Part shown: positions 8,587-18,228 of the stretch, one piece after another | Layout of the letters: every line of letters begins with the position of its first letter | Numbering within the stretch: position 1 is the first letter of the stretch | Assembly: GCA_003667245.1 (NCBI GenBank) | Contig: RCNN01000425.1 | Coordinates: 1 to 22,822, forward strand | Reading direction: 5' to 3' | DNA: 22,822 nt | From: Heterostelium multicystogenum | Lineage: Eukaryota; Evosea; Eumycetozoa; Acytosteliales; Acytosteliaceae | Program-made: the position numbers and the translations under genes | The notes under the pieces: generated by a model | Database searches by the model: none | Told to the model about the DNA's origin: nothing | The model's input: only the letters and a program-made list of their open reading frames with translations

Positions 8587-10642
8587 ATGCAATTAGATAG
8601 TAACACAGTTGGTGGTACCAATACCACTGCAAGCATTGCACCAGAGAGAGCTGAGCTCACACAGTTCCCACAGGAGAATGTCGACTACTATCAGAAGATC
8701 AAGTGGAACGGTTGGGGTGACACTCGTAAGTTCTTGCACACCTTGCAATCCGGTACCATTGCCATCACCACACCAAAGGCATCGGCTGTGCCATTGCCAT
8801 CGCTTGCCAACTACATCAAGAAGGAGTTGACCCTCAACGGACAAACCTCCAACTTGGACAACACCCCATCCATCCAAATCGACCAAATCAACATTGCAGC
8901 ACCACGTCCAATCAACCCAGCATTCGAGCGTGAAATCCAATCGATCTTCACCCCAGACCAACTCAAGACCGACAAATTCGCACGTATCACTCACGTCTAT
9001 GGAAAGTCCATTCGTGATCTTGTTCGTCTCAGAATGTAAGTACACACAATAGCCAGTAGCTCGAGGCGGGCTGGCTTGATTTAGATGCGGTGCCTCGAAG
9101 AATGATGATTAGCTAATGCTTATTTAGTGGTCAAATCAACAATGCACCAGATTTGATTGTATTGCCACAATCACACGAAGAAGTCGAAAAGTTGGTTCAA
9201 TCAGCACACAAGCACAATGTTGTCATCATCCCATATGGTGGTGGATCAAATATCGTTGGTGCATGCGAGCCAGTTACCACCGACAGATTCGTTGTCTCTG
9301 TCGATATGAGAAGAATGAACAAGGTTCTCTGGGTCGATCGTAGAGAAATGACCGCTTGCATTCAAGTCGGTATCATGGGTCCAGACTTAGAGAGAGAGCT
9401 CCGTAAGTCTGGTGTCAGCCTTGGTCACGACCCAGATTCATTCGAATTCTCAACACTTGGTGGTTGGTTGGCCACCTGTTCCTCTGGTCATCAATCTGAT
9501 AAAGTAGGTGAACAAGCGCTTTACTGATGGATCTATTCAAACCGATAGGACTGAACTAACTTGATTCTTTTCCAATTCTTTTAGTATGGTGATATCGAAG
9601 ATATGGCAGTTTCATTCAAGACAGTTACACCAACTGGAACTTTGGAGTTAAGAAATGGAGCAAGAGCTGGTGCTGGTATCAATTATAAACATATCATTTT
9701 GGGATCTGAGGGTACCCTCGGTATTATTACAGAGGCCGTAATGAAGGTTCACCCAATTCCACAAGCTGAGGAATACTTTGGATTCTTGTTCCCCTCCTTC
9801 ACACACGCCATCAACGCTTTGGAGCAAATTCGTCGTTCCGACATCTTACCAACAATGATTCGTATCTACGATCCAGATGAAACCAGATTATCTTTCGCCT
9901 CAAAGCCAAGCAAGGGTGCATTTTCTGAATTCATGTCATCTGCCGTCAAGCAATACCTTCACTACATTCGTTCATACGATTTCAACTCTGTCTGCTTGTC
10001 AATCATTGGATTCGAAGGTTCTAAGAAGCAAGTCGACTTCCACAAGAAGAATGTCTTTGACATCCTCTCAAAGAACGGTGCATTCGGTCTTGGTACTGCT
10101 CCAGGTAAGACTTGGGCCGAGAAGCGTTACGATCTTCCATATATTCGTGACTTTTGTTGGACCACAACTTGTGGGTCGACGTAGCTGAGACTACTGTTTC
10201 ATGGTCATCTTTGCTCCCACTCTGGAAGGAAGCAAAGCAAGCTTTCAACGATCACTACCGTTCAAAGGGAATCCCATCATGGATCTGTGCTCACATCTCT
10301 CACACCTATTCCAATGGTGTCTGTCTCTACTTTATCTTTGCCTCCAAGCAGAACGAAGACAAAGAAATGACTCCATACACTGAGGGTAAGCGTTTGATGA
10401 CAGACATCGTCATGAAGCACGGTGGAGCAATCAGCCATCACCACGGTGTTGGTTACGAACACGTCCCCTGGATGAACAGATACGTCACCAACGGATGGAT
10501 CCAAGTTTACAGAAAACTCAAGGAAGTTATCGATCCAAAGAACATTTGCAATCCAAAGAAACTCATGCCAACCCAAGAAGAAGAAAACGGTCAAAAGAAA
10601 TATCTATTCGATGTTCTCAACGTTAAACAACCAAAACTCTAA
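8587..10642 (+). CDS. agps: alkylglycerone-phosphate (alkyl-DHAP) synthase, peroxisomal
   Basis: This FAD enzyme exchanges the acyl chain of acyl-DHAP for a fatty alcohol, the committing step of ether lipid synthesis in peroxisomes. Exons are 8587-9035, 9128-9503 and 9585-10642, about 627 residues, close to the family length. It shows the FAD-binding PCMH signature (PYGGGSNIVGA, residues about 185-195) and GHDPDSFEFSTLGGWLATCS (about 249-268). It also has GAGINYKHIILGSEGTLGII and the active-site triple His HHHGVGYEH (about 560-568). The C-terminal PKL is a type 1 peroxisome signal variant. One frame break lies at the T run 10152-10155: the frame before it reads RDF and the frame after it reads LLDHNLWVDVAETTVSW. 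One more T would restore the conserved sequence, so a sequencing error is likely. The start at 8587 fits family length; the frame is also open from an ATG at 8476 that would add a hydrophobic leader. Confidence 0.95.
10152..10155 (+). other. agps: frame break at T run inside AGPS
   Basis: TTTT here causes a -1 shift in an otherwise fully conserved enzyme. No other lesion was found in the gene. Confidence 0.85.
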
Positions 10643-10651
10643 GATAATAAT

Positions 10652-10657
10652 AATAAA
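10652..10657 (+). terminator. polyadenylation signal AATAAA (AGPS)
   Basis: AATAAA 10 bp after the AGPS stop, in the 137-bp gap between convergent AGPS and GST. Confidence 0.5.
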
Positions 10658-10763
10658 CATTTTTTTTATAACTAATTACTAAACTTTAATCATATATAGA
10701 TATATGTATATTGGAAAGAAGAAATATACTGTATTTTAATAGATTTAGATATAAGATTTCAAT

Positions 10764-10769
10764 TTTATT
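10764..10769 (-). terminator. polyadenylation signal AATAAA (GST)
   Basis: AATAAA on the minus strand, about 10 bp past the GST stop. Confidence 0.45.
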
Positions 10770-10779
10770 GATACATTGT

Positions 10780-11385
10780 TTAGAACTTGCTGTCAGTGGG
10801 ACGTGATTTGAGGTAGGTAGAGATTTGTGGTAATTCAGAAAATTGACGGTGGAACTCACGGCAAATTGGGAAGGCTTCCAAGATGCTGTCTTCCTTCAAG
10901 AAGATCATGTAATCAATGGCATTGAAAATGGCAAAATCAGCATAGGAGATGACATTACCATAGACATGCTTACCACCGTTGGCACCAATGATCTTTTCCC
11001 AACATTGGACGATACGGGGAGCTTGTTCAGTACGGAACTTAGTCATGGCAGCCTCACTACCGGAATACTTGCCGGTGAAATAGGCTTGGAAGAGGTCACC
11101 ACAGGACAAGGAAAAACTGAGAATCTTGGCTTGATCTACAGGGTTGCTTCCGTTGAGCTTGTATTTAGTGGCAATGTAGGATTCGATAGCAACCGATTGT
11201 GACAATTGAACATCACCATCAGTGAAATGTGGGAATTGACCAAAAGTAGTCAAGGCTCTGATATCGTCTGGAATTGGCGATGGGAGTCTATAATCAGTGA
11301 ATTCAACACCAGCATAGGTAAGCATAAGACGAGCGACCTCAGCTCTTCCTCTTCCGTTTTGGTAGTAAATAGTTGGTAATGTCAT
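10780..11385 (-). CDS. glutathione S-transferase, sigma-like
   Basis: Single-exon, 201 residues, the usual length for cytosolic GSTs. The N-terminal thioredoxin-like domain begins MTLPTIYYQNGRGRAEVARL. Tyr8 sits where sigma-class enzymes (for example haematopoietic prostaglandin D synthase) have the glutathione-activating Tyr. The glutathione gamma-glutamyl contact motif QSVAIESYIA has Gln63-Ser64 at the class-typical positions. The helical C-terminal domain includes SYADFAIFNAIDY (the N-capping/hydrophobic staple region). No targeting peptide is seen, so it is likely cytosolic. Expected role: conjugation of glutathione to electrophiles, or an isomerase activity; the substrate cannot be told. 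The frame is intact. Convergent with AGPS. Its promoter lies in 11386-11819. Confidence 0.93.
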   Translation of the reverse strand: MTLPTIYYQNGRGRAEVARLMLTYAGVEFTDYRLPSPIPDDIRALTTFGQFPHFTDGDVQLSQSVAIESYIATKYKLNGSNPVDQAKILSFSLSCGDLFQAYFTGKYSGSEAAMTKFRTEQAPRIVQCWEKIIGANGGKHVYGNVISYADFAIFNAIDYMIFLKEDSILEAFPICREFHRQFSELPQISTYLKSRPTDSKF

Positions 11386-11674
11386 CTTTATTGTATTTGT
11401 TCAATTTCACTTGCTATTTGAATGTCCTTGTTGGTCCAACAGCCTAGATAAATATGTTTGTTCATTAATAAATTTTTTGAAATTTACAATTAAATTAAAT
11501 ATAATTTAATTTCCTTAAATGGGACCCAAATCAATCATGTAAAAATACCCCCACCATCATAATGATTCTATATCTGAAATTTCATACAACTTTCAGGTGC
11601 TAATTAAAATATCTGTCACTAAAATATTCTAGGAATCTAAAGTAAATTTCTCACTTCAGTTTACAATAAAAAAA

Positions 11675-11700
11675 GTGATCACATACATCACATTGTGATG
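11675..11700. repeat. palindrome plus inverted repeat
   Basis: GTGATCAC (11675-11682) is a perfect 8-base palindrome. It is followed by CATCACA-T-TGTGATG (11686-11700) with 7-base arms and a 1-base centre. It lies about 290 bp upstream of the GST start. The arms share TGATC/GTGAT cores, so this could be a dyad site for a dimeric regulator; chance cannot be ruled out. Confidence 0.35.
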
Positions 11701-11794
11701 ATCAAATATAGCAGGTGCAAGTTATGTTTTACAGTAATTGTTTTTATTGGAGTTGCGGAGTTGAGTTGATAATAAATGTTATCTATTTGATAGG

Positions 11795-11800
11795 TTTATT
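11795..11800 (-). terminator. polyadenylation signal AATAAA (secreted protein)
   Basis: AATAAA on the minus strand 20 bp past the stop codon at 11820. Confidence 0.45.
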
Positions 11801-11819
11801 TATCATATCAGTTGATCGA

Positions 11820-12344
11820 TTAGTCTCTTAATAAGACACCAATGATTTTACCAACGTTGATACCACAGTTGGTGTAGGATCCCTTCTTCTCGTCGGCGAT
11901 AGCGTCCTTGAAGTAGGCGGTGAGGTCGTGACGGTTGTGGAAGATGTTGATCAATTCACGGAGGACTACGTCGACAACACCAGCTTCACCGGACTTCAAT
12001 CTGGAGGCGAGGGTCTTGATTTCACCGACGAACTTGCTGATACCACACTCTTCGTAGATCTCTGGGATGACAATGAGAGCACCACCGAAGTCCTTGAGAC
12101 CGTCGGCGACGTCGTGAACTGACTTTCTAGCGAAACCGTGGTCGATGTCTTCGAGACCGTCCTTGATGGCGGTGACGGTGTGTTTGGTGTCTCTGATGCA
12201 CTGCTTGGCATGTGAGCTGACAGTGAACTCCAAACCTTCGACGACACCCAAGACCAAGTCTCCGAGGTCACCGGCGGCGCTAGCATTGGTGTTTGCAAAA
12301 ACAAACAAAGCACAGAATAATGTTACAACAAATAACTTGTTCAT
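11820..12344 (-). CDS. small secreted alpha-helical protein, unrecognised family
   Basis: Single exon, 174 residues. The N-terminus is a clear signal peptide (MNKLFVVTLFCALFVFANTN, cleavage likely after ASA). The mature part is predicted to be helical, with amphipathic stretches (HAKQCIRDTKHTVTAIKDGL; DVVLRELINIFHNRHDLTAY) and ends with CGINVGKIIGVLLRD. Three cysteines remain in the mature protein. The layout (about 150 residues of helix, a conserved Gly-Lys-Ile-x-Gly near the end) recalls small secreted proteins I associate with dictyostelids, but I cannot assign a function. Codon use is strikingly C-ending compared with the neighbouring cysteine-rich genes, which suggests high expression. 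The frame is intact. Polyadenylation signal at 11795-11800. Confidence 0.85.
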   Translation of the reverse strand: MNKLFVVTLFCALFVFANTNASAAGDLGDLVLGVVEGLEFTVSSHAKQCIRDTKHTVTAIKDGLEDIDHGFARKSVHDVADGLKDFGGALIVIPEIYEECGISKFVGEIKTLASRLKSGEAGVVDVVLRELINIFHNRHDLTAYFKDAIADEKKGSYTNCGINVGKIIGVLLRD

Positions 12345-13096
12345 TGAGTTACAGATAGATTAATAATGTTTAGGGAGAAATATAAATGGCAAATGATGCC
12401 AATACCATCTCTTTTAAACGGTATTCAGCAGTCACTACAAAAGCTGATCTTTGTGATGCGTTTCACTGGTAACACTTTTTACTTTTTTTAGAGGCATTTC
12501 CCAAGCACGAAAAAGCCTGGTAACTGGATTTTTTGTATAATTTTTAAGATAAGAAAATATCTTGGTCCCTTCATGGTTTAAAATAAAATCATGATTTTAC
12601 AATCAAACTATTTTTTACGCTTTTGGAGTTAAAATCAAAATCCTCCCTACTATTTTTAATAGATTTTACTTTAAAAGAAATAATCTTCAGATAACTAACT
12701 TTTAAGAGGAACAATCCATCCTTAACACAACTTCATAATTTGTAAACTTAGATATTAACAAAAATCAACAATCAGTATCCATAACAGATAATATTATGTT
12801 CTGAACACTGGTTGTTGTGAAGTTCCTTTAAGTAAATAATATCAAAACATATATGTATGAATTACATTTATCACAGAAATATTATTGTTATTGTTGCTGT
12901 TGTTGTTGTTGTTGATGGAATTGGCCTAGTTTGTCAACAACAACTACTGAACATATATTTTATTTTTCAATTTGAAATAATATTAACACACCTTGAATAT
13001 GAACACTTGCTATGATTGATCATAAATACATTAAATTGAAATTCATTATGGTCCATGTAGCATTTAATTATTTGTTTAAATATAAATAAGTTTAAA
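12345..13096. other. divergent intergenic region
   Basis: Promoter region shared between the minus-strand secreted protein and the plus-strand cysteine-rich gene. A tataaat element at about 12380 fits a TATA-like box for the minus gene. A TTG tract lies at 12886-12915. No gene is seen. Confidence 0.5.
12886..12915. repeat. TTG triplet repeat
   Basis: About ten imperfect TTG units in intergenic DNA. Confidence 0.7.
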
Positions 13097-13925
13097 ATGG
13101 AAAATAAGGGAATCTATATATTAATATTACTATTGTTAGTCCCCAATGTATTGTTGGCCAATGACTCGGATTGTAGCAACATTATATGTGAAAATGTTAA
13201 TGAAAAAGAATGTAAACTAAATGGTGGCATCTACAGTTTTAATAAATGTTGTGGATCTTGTTATAACCATTGTGAAAAAGCTCAATGCCATCCAATTAAG
13301 TCTTGTCTTTCAATTACCAAAGCAGACCCAGGTAAATATCATAGGAAATTGGAAATATATATATTTTATTAAATATATTTTATATGATAAGCCAATGGTC
13401 GATGTTGTGATAGATGTGATCTACTCTTTCCACCACCAATTCAATGTGAAAATACAAAGTGCATTCCTGTAAAATCATGCAAAGGACGATTAGTTCACAG
13501 AGATTATGCAACTGGAATTTGTTGTGATTCTTGTCTTGACTATTGTGAGTATATACATTGCAAACCAATAACAAAACTAGATTGTGAAAAAGTTGGAAAA
13601 GTATATGTTTCCCAAAATCCTAAAGATGAAATCTGCTGTCCCTATTGTAAAGAGGCACCAATTCCAAATCTTACTGGATATTCCCCTGTAATTGGGTCAA
13701 ATGGTAATATATTACCATGCACAAATATTAATTGCATTAAAGTTGATCCAGAGAGGTATGTTCCTTTGGTACCAATATCGATTTCAGATCGATTAAACTA
13801 ATAAGTATTTTATCAACTCTCACAAAATTAGATGTAGAAAATCAGGAGGCATTATTATACCACCTTTGCTAAACTTTCATAAATGTTGCGAAACATGTGA
13901 ATTCCCCAACACAGACCAAAGTTAA
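13097..13925 (+). CDS. secreted cysteine-rich protein with five six-Cys modules (copy 1)
   Basis: Three exons (13097-13331, 13392-13755, 13832-13925) join to 230 residues. A signal peptide (MENKGIYILILLLLVPNVLL) precedes a mature protein with 30 cysteines. They fall into five repeats of the form C-x4-C-x(5-7)-C-x(11-16)-CC-x2-C, for example CEKAQCHPIKSC...RCCDRC and CENTKCIPVKSC...ICCDSC. The CC-x2-C end resembles the second half of a von Willebrand factor C module, but the first half is missing, so I do not assign that family. It differs from the known Dictyostelium CTDC repeat. Expected place: secreted or extracellular matrix, disulfide-linked. All splice sites are GT...AG and the frame is intact. 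A related gene lies 495 bp downstream in the same orientation. Confidence 0.85.
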
Positions 13926-14419
13926 ACAATTATATTGGATTATCCTACCAAAACTAACATCAATTAATATTAAAATATATGCTAGTTTTGCCAATGAATT
14001 AGGAATTCCAAGAGAGTAATTTTATCTAAAAAATTTCTTCAAATGCAAGTCCTAGTTGGACAAGGGTATTAATAGTAAATCAATATGTATATGAGTCAAA
14101 GGATTAAGGTAGTATAGATATATAATTAAAATATACTTTGATTTTTGAATTTTGAAATTATTATTCTTCACCTATCTACCTTAATTAATTAGTATGAAGT
14201 TGGTTATTCAATAACCTGTTTTAGTTGTATTTTGGGTTAGAAACCAATAAAATAATGATCACACATTTCAGGTGATTGCAATGATTGATATAATAATAAA
14301 AGATGTGTATTTGGGGTGATTGAATGAATATACATGAATTAATTAGTAACATTTTCATGTCATATAAATGTATCAATGAATTAATCATTGTTGGTTATAA
14401 ATCTAAAAGTTTATTTATT
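13926..14419. other. A/T-rich spacer between the two cysteine-rich genes
   Basis: No gene. It holds the 3' end of copy 1 and the promoter of copy 2; the short tataaat/ttataaat elements near 14395 precede the start by about 25 bp. Confidence 0.5.
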
Positions 14420-15384
14420 ATGGCAAAAAAATTAATCTATTTTATAGTATTATTCTATTTGTTGTTAATCTGTCGTTGGCCTATGAAGATGAAATAGCAT
14501 TGGATCAAGTGACAGAAGAGGGCAGTTAAAGAGTGTGTAGCTGGTATTGTATCGGACTGTAGTGTTGAGGAAAGACTACGTGGAGGACTGTGCTGTCCAA
14601 AATGCGAGTATGATTGAATACAATAGACAAATGAAATTTATTATTATTAATAAACTTCTATTATATCACTTAGTTGCAGGACCATTAAATGTGCAAGAGT
14701 AAATGAAACTCTATGCAAACTAAATGGTGGTATCTACCAAGAAGCCAATAAATACAGATGCTGCAGCAAAATGTGAGAATAAATGTGGCATTGTTTTATG
14801 CCCTCGTATTGACTTTTGCTTGGGTACAATTATCCGAGCCGATCCAGGTAAATATAGAATGTTATTGAATCCGATTGGAATACATAAAAAGATAATTAAT
14901 TTAATATCTATTATATTATTCTAAAGTCAATGGTCAATGCTGTGATAGATGTATGAGGGAAACTTTGCCCCCCACAACACTATTTCCAACAAATTGTGTC
15001 TACATCAACTCCAACAACAGATGTCTAACAATGCCAACAGGAATATGTTCAGTTGTTAAATGCTCATATGTTGATCCAATTGCGTATGTTCCGCTAGTAG
15101 ATAGGTAGCTTCTGCATTCTAATAACATATACTGATTACATTATAGATGTCGATATAGCCGTGTGGTACCTATTCTCCAGCAATCCTGGTCATAGGTAAA
15201 TGTTGTGCAACTTGCGATTACCACATAACATTGGCCAATTCACTTGGATCGGCAGATCCATGCAGTGCGGTCAAATGCGCAAATATAAAGCCCGAAGATT
15301 GTTTTTGCCAATAGGCAACTCTATTTACCACCTTCTCGACCCATTCGTTGTTGTGGCTCTTGCACTCCTCTTTTGGTTTTCTAA
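14420..15384 (+). CDS. secreted cysteine-rich protein (copy 2), frame-broken
   Basis: Four exons: 14420-14607, 14674-14847, 14927-15083 and 15147-15384. The protein has the same six-Cys modules as the neighbour, including CRTIKCARVNETLC, GQCCDRC and CSAVKCANIKPEDC followed by IRCCGSC near the end. Two introns sit at the same places as in copy 1 (after ADP and after VDPxx, before CR), which shows tandem duplication; copy 2 has one extra 5' intron. Frame breaks occur at the A run after ATGGC (7 A), GGG near 14520, AAAA near 14769, a run near 15165 and TTTTT near 15304. Each is repaired by one base in a run and no nonsense substitution is needed. The corrected start would be a good signal peptide (begins MAKKINLF). 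It is probably a functional gene with sequence errors, but recent pseudogenisation is possible. Confidence 0.7.
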
Positions 15385-16102
15385 CATTACAGCTAAAGAA
15401 CCTCAAACTTTAATTAATTATCTATCTGTTATTTTTGTTTTGTTTAAAATCAAAAGAACAAAAAAACAAGATATAATAAATAAAACCAGGTGTGTTAAGA
15501 AGAGAAATAGAGTGAGTTGAGTCAGTTCCTTTAAAATTTATTATTATTAAGTTATTTTTTTTAAATTGGCAACAAAACAACTTTGAAACTTTAAATAGAC
15601 AAAACAAACTCTAGAATTCTCATTAGTGTATTCATATCCAGAATAAAAACACACAAATACAACAAACAACAAACAACAACAACAACAACAACTTATAATA
15701 ATACAATTAATAATACAATTAATCAACTATAATTAGTTAAACAATCAATCAATCAACATTAAAACTAATTGATTAAATATCAATAATAAGTGATAGATTT
15801 ATAATATTAGTAGTCAGTTTATTAATTAGCTAGTTAATTGTTTAGTTAATTGATAGCTTTCATTATTAATAGGCACATTTCTATACGAATTTATATCTTC
15901 CTCTTTTAAAGCTAGTCGTAACAATTGAATGATTGTCACTGTCATCTTCAACTTTTTATCAATCCTCACTCTCACCTCACAAAAGGAATACAATTTAGTC
16001 ATTGTTATCTGATAACGATAACATTAATATCTTTCAAATCAACTTTATATATATTAATTATACCAAGAAAAACAAGCAAGCAACAACAGAACGGAGACAA
16101 TA
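15385..16102. other. A/T-rich intergenic DNA upstream of the exchanger gene
   Basis: No gene seen. Contains an AAC tract (15661-15693) and many ATTAAT/TTAATT blocks between 15700 and 15870. The promoter of the exchanger gene must lie here. Confidence 0.5.
15661..15693. repeat. AAC triplet repeat
   Basis: Repeated AAC/AAAC units; intergenic. Confidence 0.7.
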
Positions 16103-18054
16103 ATGATCTTTGGTTTCAATCCACTGAACGGAATATCTATATTCGGCAGAGCAACAGTGGTTCTTTTCAATTTAAAAATGGTGTATGGTTAGTGATAGCC
16201 TTTTATTACTGACTCAACTCGTTGGTGATGTGTCTGCAGATACTCAGTGTTGTCGTCAACAGAAAAAGAAGTTAGCGGTAGTAGTCATCAAGAAAGAATG
16301 TTCGAACTTAGGATGCACACAACAGAGTGCCAGCACTCTGATTTTGCTGTTCCTTATCATTCTAATGCTGTCGGTCCTGGTTGTTCTATACGATTATTCG
16401 GCTGGATCTTCACTTTATTCCCGAGTCGATTGCGGTCATCATCTACGGGGTGGCGATTGAATCATCGGAAAGTATGCGAAGATTGAGATCGTTCATCATG
16501 TAGAGCAGTTCAACCCTCAACTGTTCTTTTTATTCATCCTACCGTTCATCATTTTCGAAACTGGATTCTCTGTCCATCGAATTGAGTTTTTCAAGAACAT
16601 CACACCCATCATAACACTGGCCACCCTGGGAACAATGATATCGTTCCTTGGCACATCATTTGTCTCTATTTAGTTGGCAAATTAGGTATTTCAATGAAAA
16701 TACCTATTTTCGATTCATTATTGTATGTTCCAGTCAATTACAACAATCTGTTCTTTTCAAATTACTAACTATTCTTTTTTTTAGATTTGGATCGATTGCT
16801 TGTGCTACTGATCCTGTACTACTCTTGGTATATTTAAAGCTTTGGATGTAGATCCCAAGCTGTATATGATCGTTCTAGGTGAGAGCATTCTCAATGATGC
16901 TGTATCTCTAATTCTTGTCAAGGCAGTTAACACCTACACCTTGACGGAAATATGGAAACCCATTTTGTTATTTTGGTATTTCCGTTGGCAGTGTAATATT
17001 GGGAGTATTTATTGCCACTCTGCGTTTCACTTCTCTTGAAATGCTCAATATTGGAAAGTATCCTGCGATCGAGACACTCTTTGTCATTCTTTTTGCATAT
17101 ACTTCATATCTACTTGCTGATGCATTGACCCTCTCTGGCATTTCTTTCTACATTCTTTTGTGGAATTACCTTTCAACAATATGATACAACAGTCTTTCAA
17201 GTGATTCTAAACACAACTGCACCCAACTTCTCAGAATGGGATCATTCGTATGTGAGACAATCACATTTGTCTACATTGGATTATCTTTACCATTACACAA
17301 TTTTACATTCCAATTCTCATTTTTGGCATGGGCAATTGTAAGCTACTTCTTAATCATCTTCCAATACAATATCCTTACTAACTGAAATTTATCAAGCTAT
17401 TATTATTGTATTTAGAGCAGCAGCAGTTTATCCTATCATTTCTTTCTTAAATCGATTCAAATACTCCAATGTTCCACTATCAATCCAAACGATTGTGTGC
17501 TCTCTGGTCTTAGAGGTGCCATTTCATTCTCACTTAGTGTTTCTGATGAACTCACTGGTGACTATCGACCTGAAATACAGACTGCCATGCTATTATTAGT
17601 GTATTTTACAATTTTTGTATTTGGTCTTACGACTTACCCAGCTCTCAAAGCTCTCCATATCAAATCCTCTGACATTGACGTTAGCTTAGATTTTTATTGG
17701 AAAGGTAAGTACAAATAATCAGCCATATAATTAATATTTACTAATTCTATTAATTGTTATAGCCATTACATATAGATTCTAGATTCAATAACATTGGATC
17801 TTTGTTCTATAATTTAAATGAAAAGTATTTCCAAATTTGGTTCACTAAAATGCTTCATCATTCCCAACTAGAAATCAAGATGTTGACATGGACACTATAA
17901 ATAATAATGTCTATCAAGATATCAATATTGAAATGGATTCTGTTGGATCTAAATCACCAAGCGAAGGTGAAGATAGTGTGCGGACAGTTCTCAAGGCTTT
18001 GAATCCATTCCATCTCCAAATTCATCACCAACTCATATCCTAACTGGATCATAA
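16103..18054 (+). CDS. Na+/H+ exchanger (NHE, CPA1 family), frame-broken
   Basis: A membrane antiporter that swaps Na+ (or K+) for H+. The core motifs are all present in order: ASTLILLFLIILMLSVLVV (first helix), PESIAVIIYGVAI, FILPFIIFETGF, FGSIACATDPV, VDPKLYMIVLGESILNDAVS (with the catalytic Asn-Asp pair), AYTSYLLADALTLS and SGLRGAISFSLS. Introns: 16723-16784, 17338-17396 and 17705-17762. The start is uncertain: ATG 16185 gives a signal-peptide-like leader (SLLLLTQLVGDVSAD), ATG 16103 is a weaker choice. About a dozen one-base frame breaks lie at runs, for example near 16420, 16460, 16668, 16835, 16973, 17143, 17232 and 17871. The C-terminal tail is short and polar. Conservation of every core motif despite the breaks suggests the real gene is intact. 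The stop is at 18054 or, in another frame, 18043. Confidence 0.85.
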
Positions 18055-18228
18055 ACTGTTAACCAATTTAATAACATTATATTCAATTATACAATCATTT
18101 ATTTATCACATTCATTTATCTTCTATCCAAAAAACAAACAATATTGATTGGATCAAATTAAATAAAACAAATAAAGAATTTATCTATATTAAACTATATT
18201 ATAATATTTCTTTTATTACATTTCCTAT
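18055..18228. terminator. 3' region between convergent genes, with AATAAA signals
   Basis: A/T-rich gap between the exchanger gene and the minus-strand gene ending at 18229. AATAAA occurs at 18161-18166 and again near 18171, suitable for the exchanger transcript. Confidence 0.5.

Larger units (their letters stand above)
11386..11819. other. GST promoter region and 3' flank of the secreted-protein gene
   Basis: A/T-rich, no gene. Contains a hairpin-forming inverted repeat at 11686-11700 beside a GTGATCAC palindrome, and AATAAA on the minus strand at 11795-11800 for the gene to the right. Confidence 0.5.

Noticed and set aside
8609..8830. second plus-strand frame inside AGPS exon 1
   Set aside because: Out-of-frame shadow; Ser/His/Pro-rich as expected from shifted codons.
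8593..9045. 150-codon minus-strand open frame opposite AGPS
   Set aside because: It is the antisense shadow of the conserved first AGPS exon.
10843..11202. 119-codon plus-strand open frame opposite the GST gene
   Set aside because: Antisense shadow of a clear GST.
11996..12313. 105-codon minus-strand frame within the secreted-protein gene
   Set aside because: Out-of-frame reading of the strongly biased codons; Ser/Pro/Thr-rich shadow.
13097..13925. Dictyostelium CTDC repeat or full VWC domain
   Set aside because: Cysteine spacing differs from CTDC, and only the CC-x2-C end resembles VWC.
15200..15520. 106-codon plus-strand frame with a hydrophobic segment
   Set aside because: It crosses an exon of the second cysteine-rich gene in the wrong frame and runs into the 3' flank; the six-Cys module in the other frame is the real signal.
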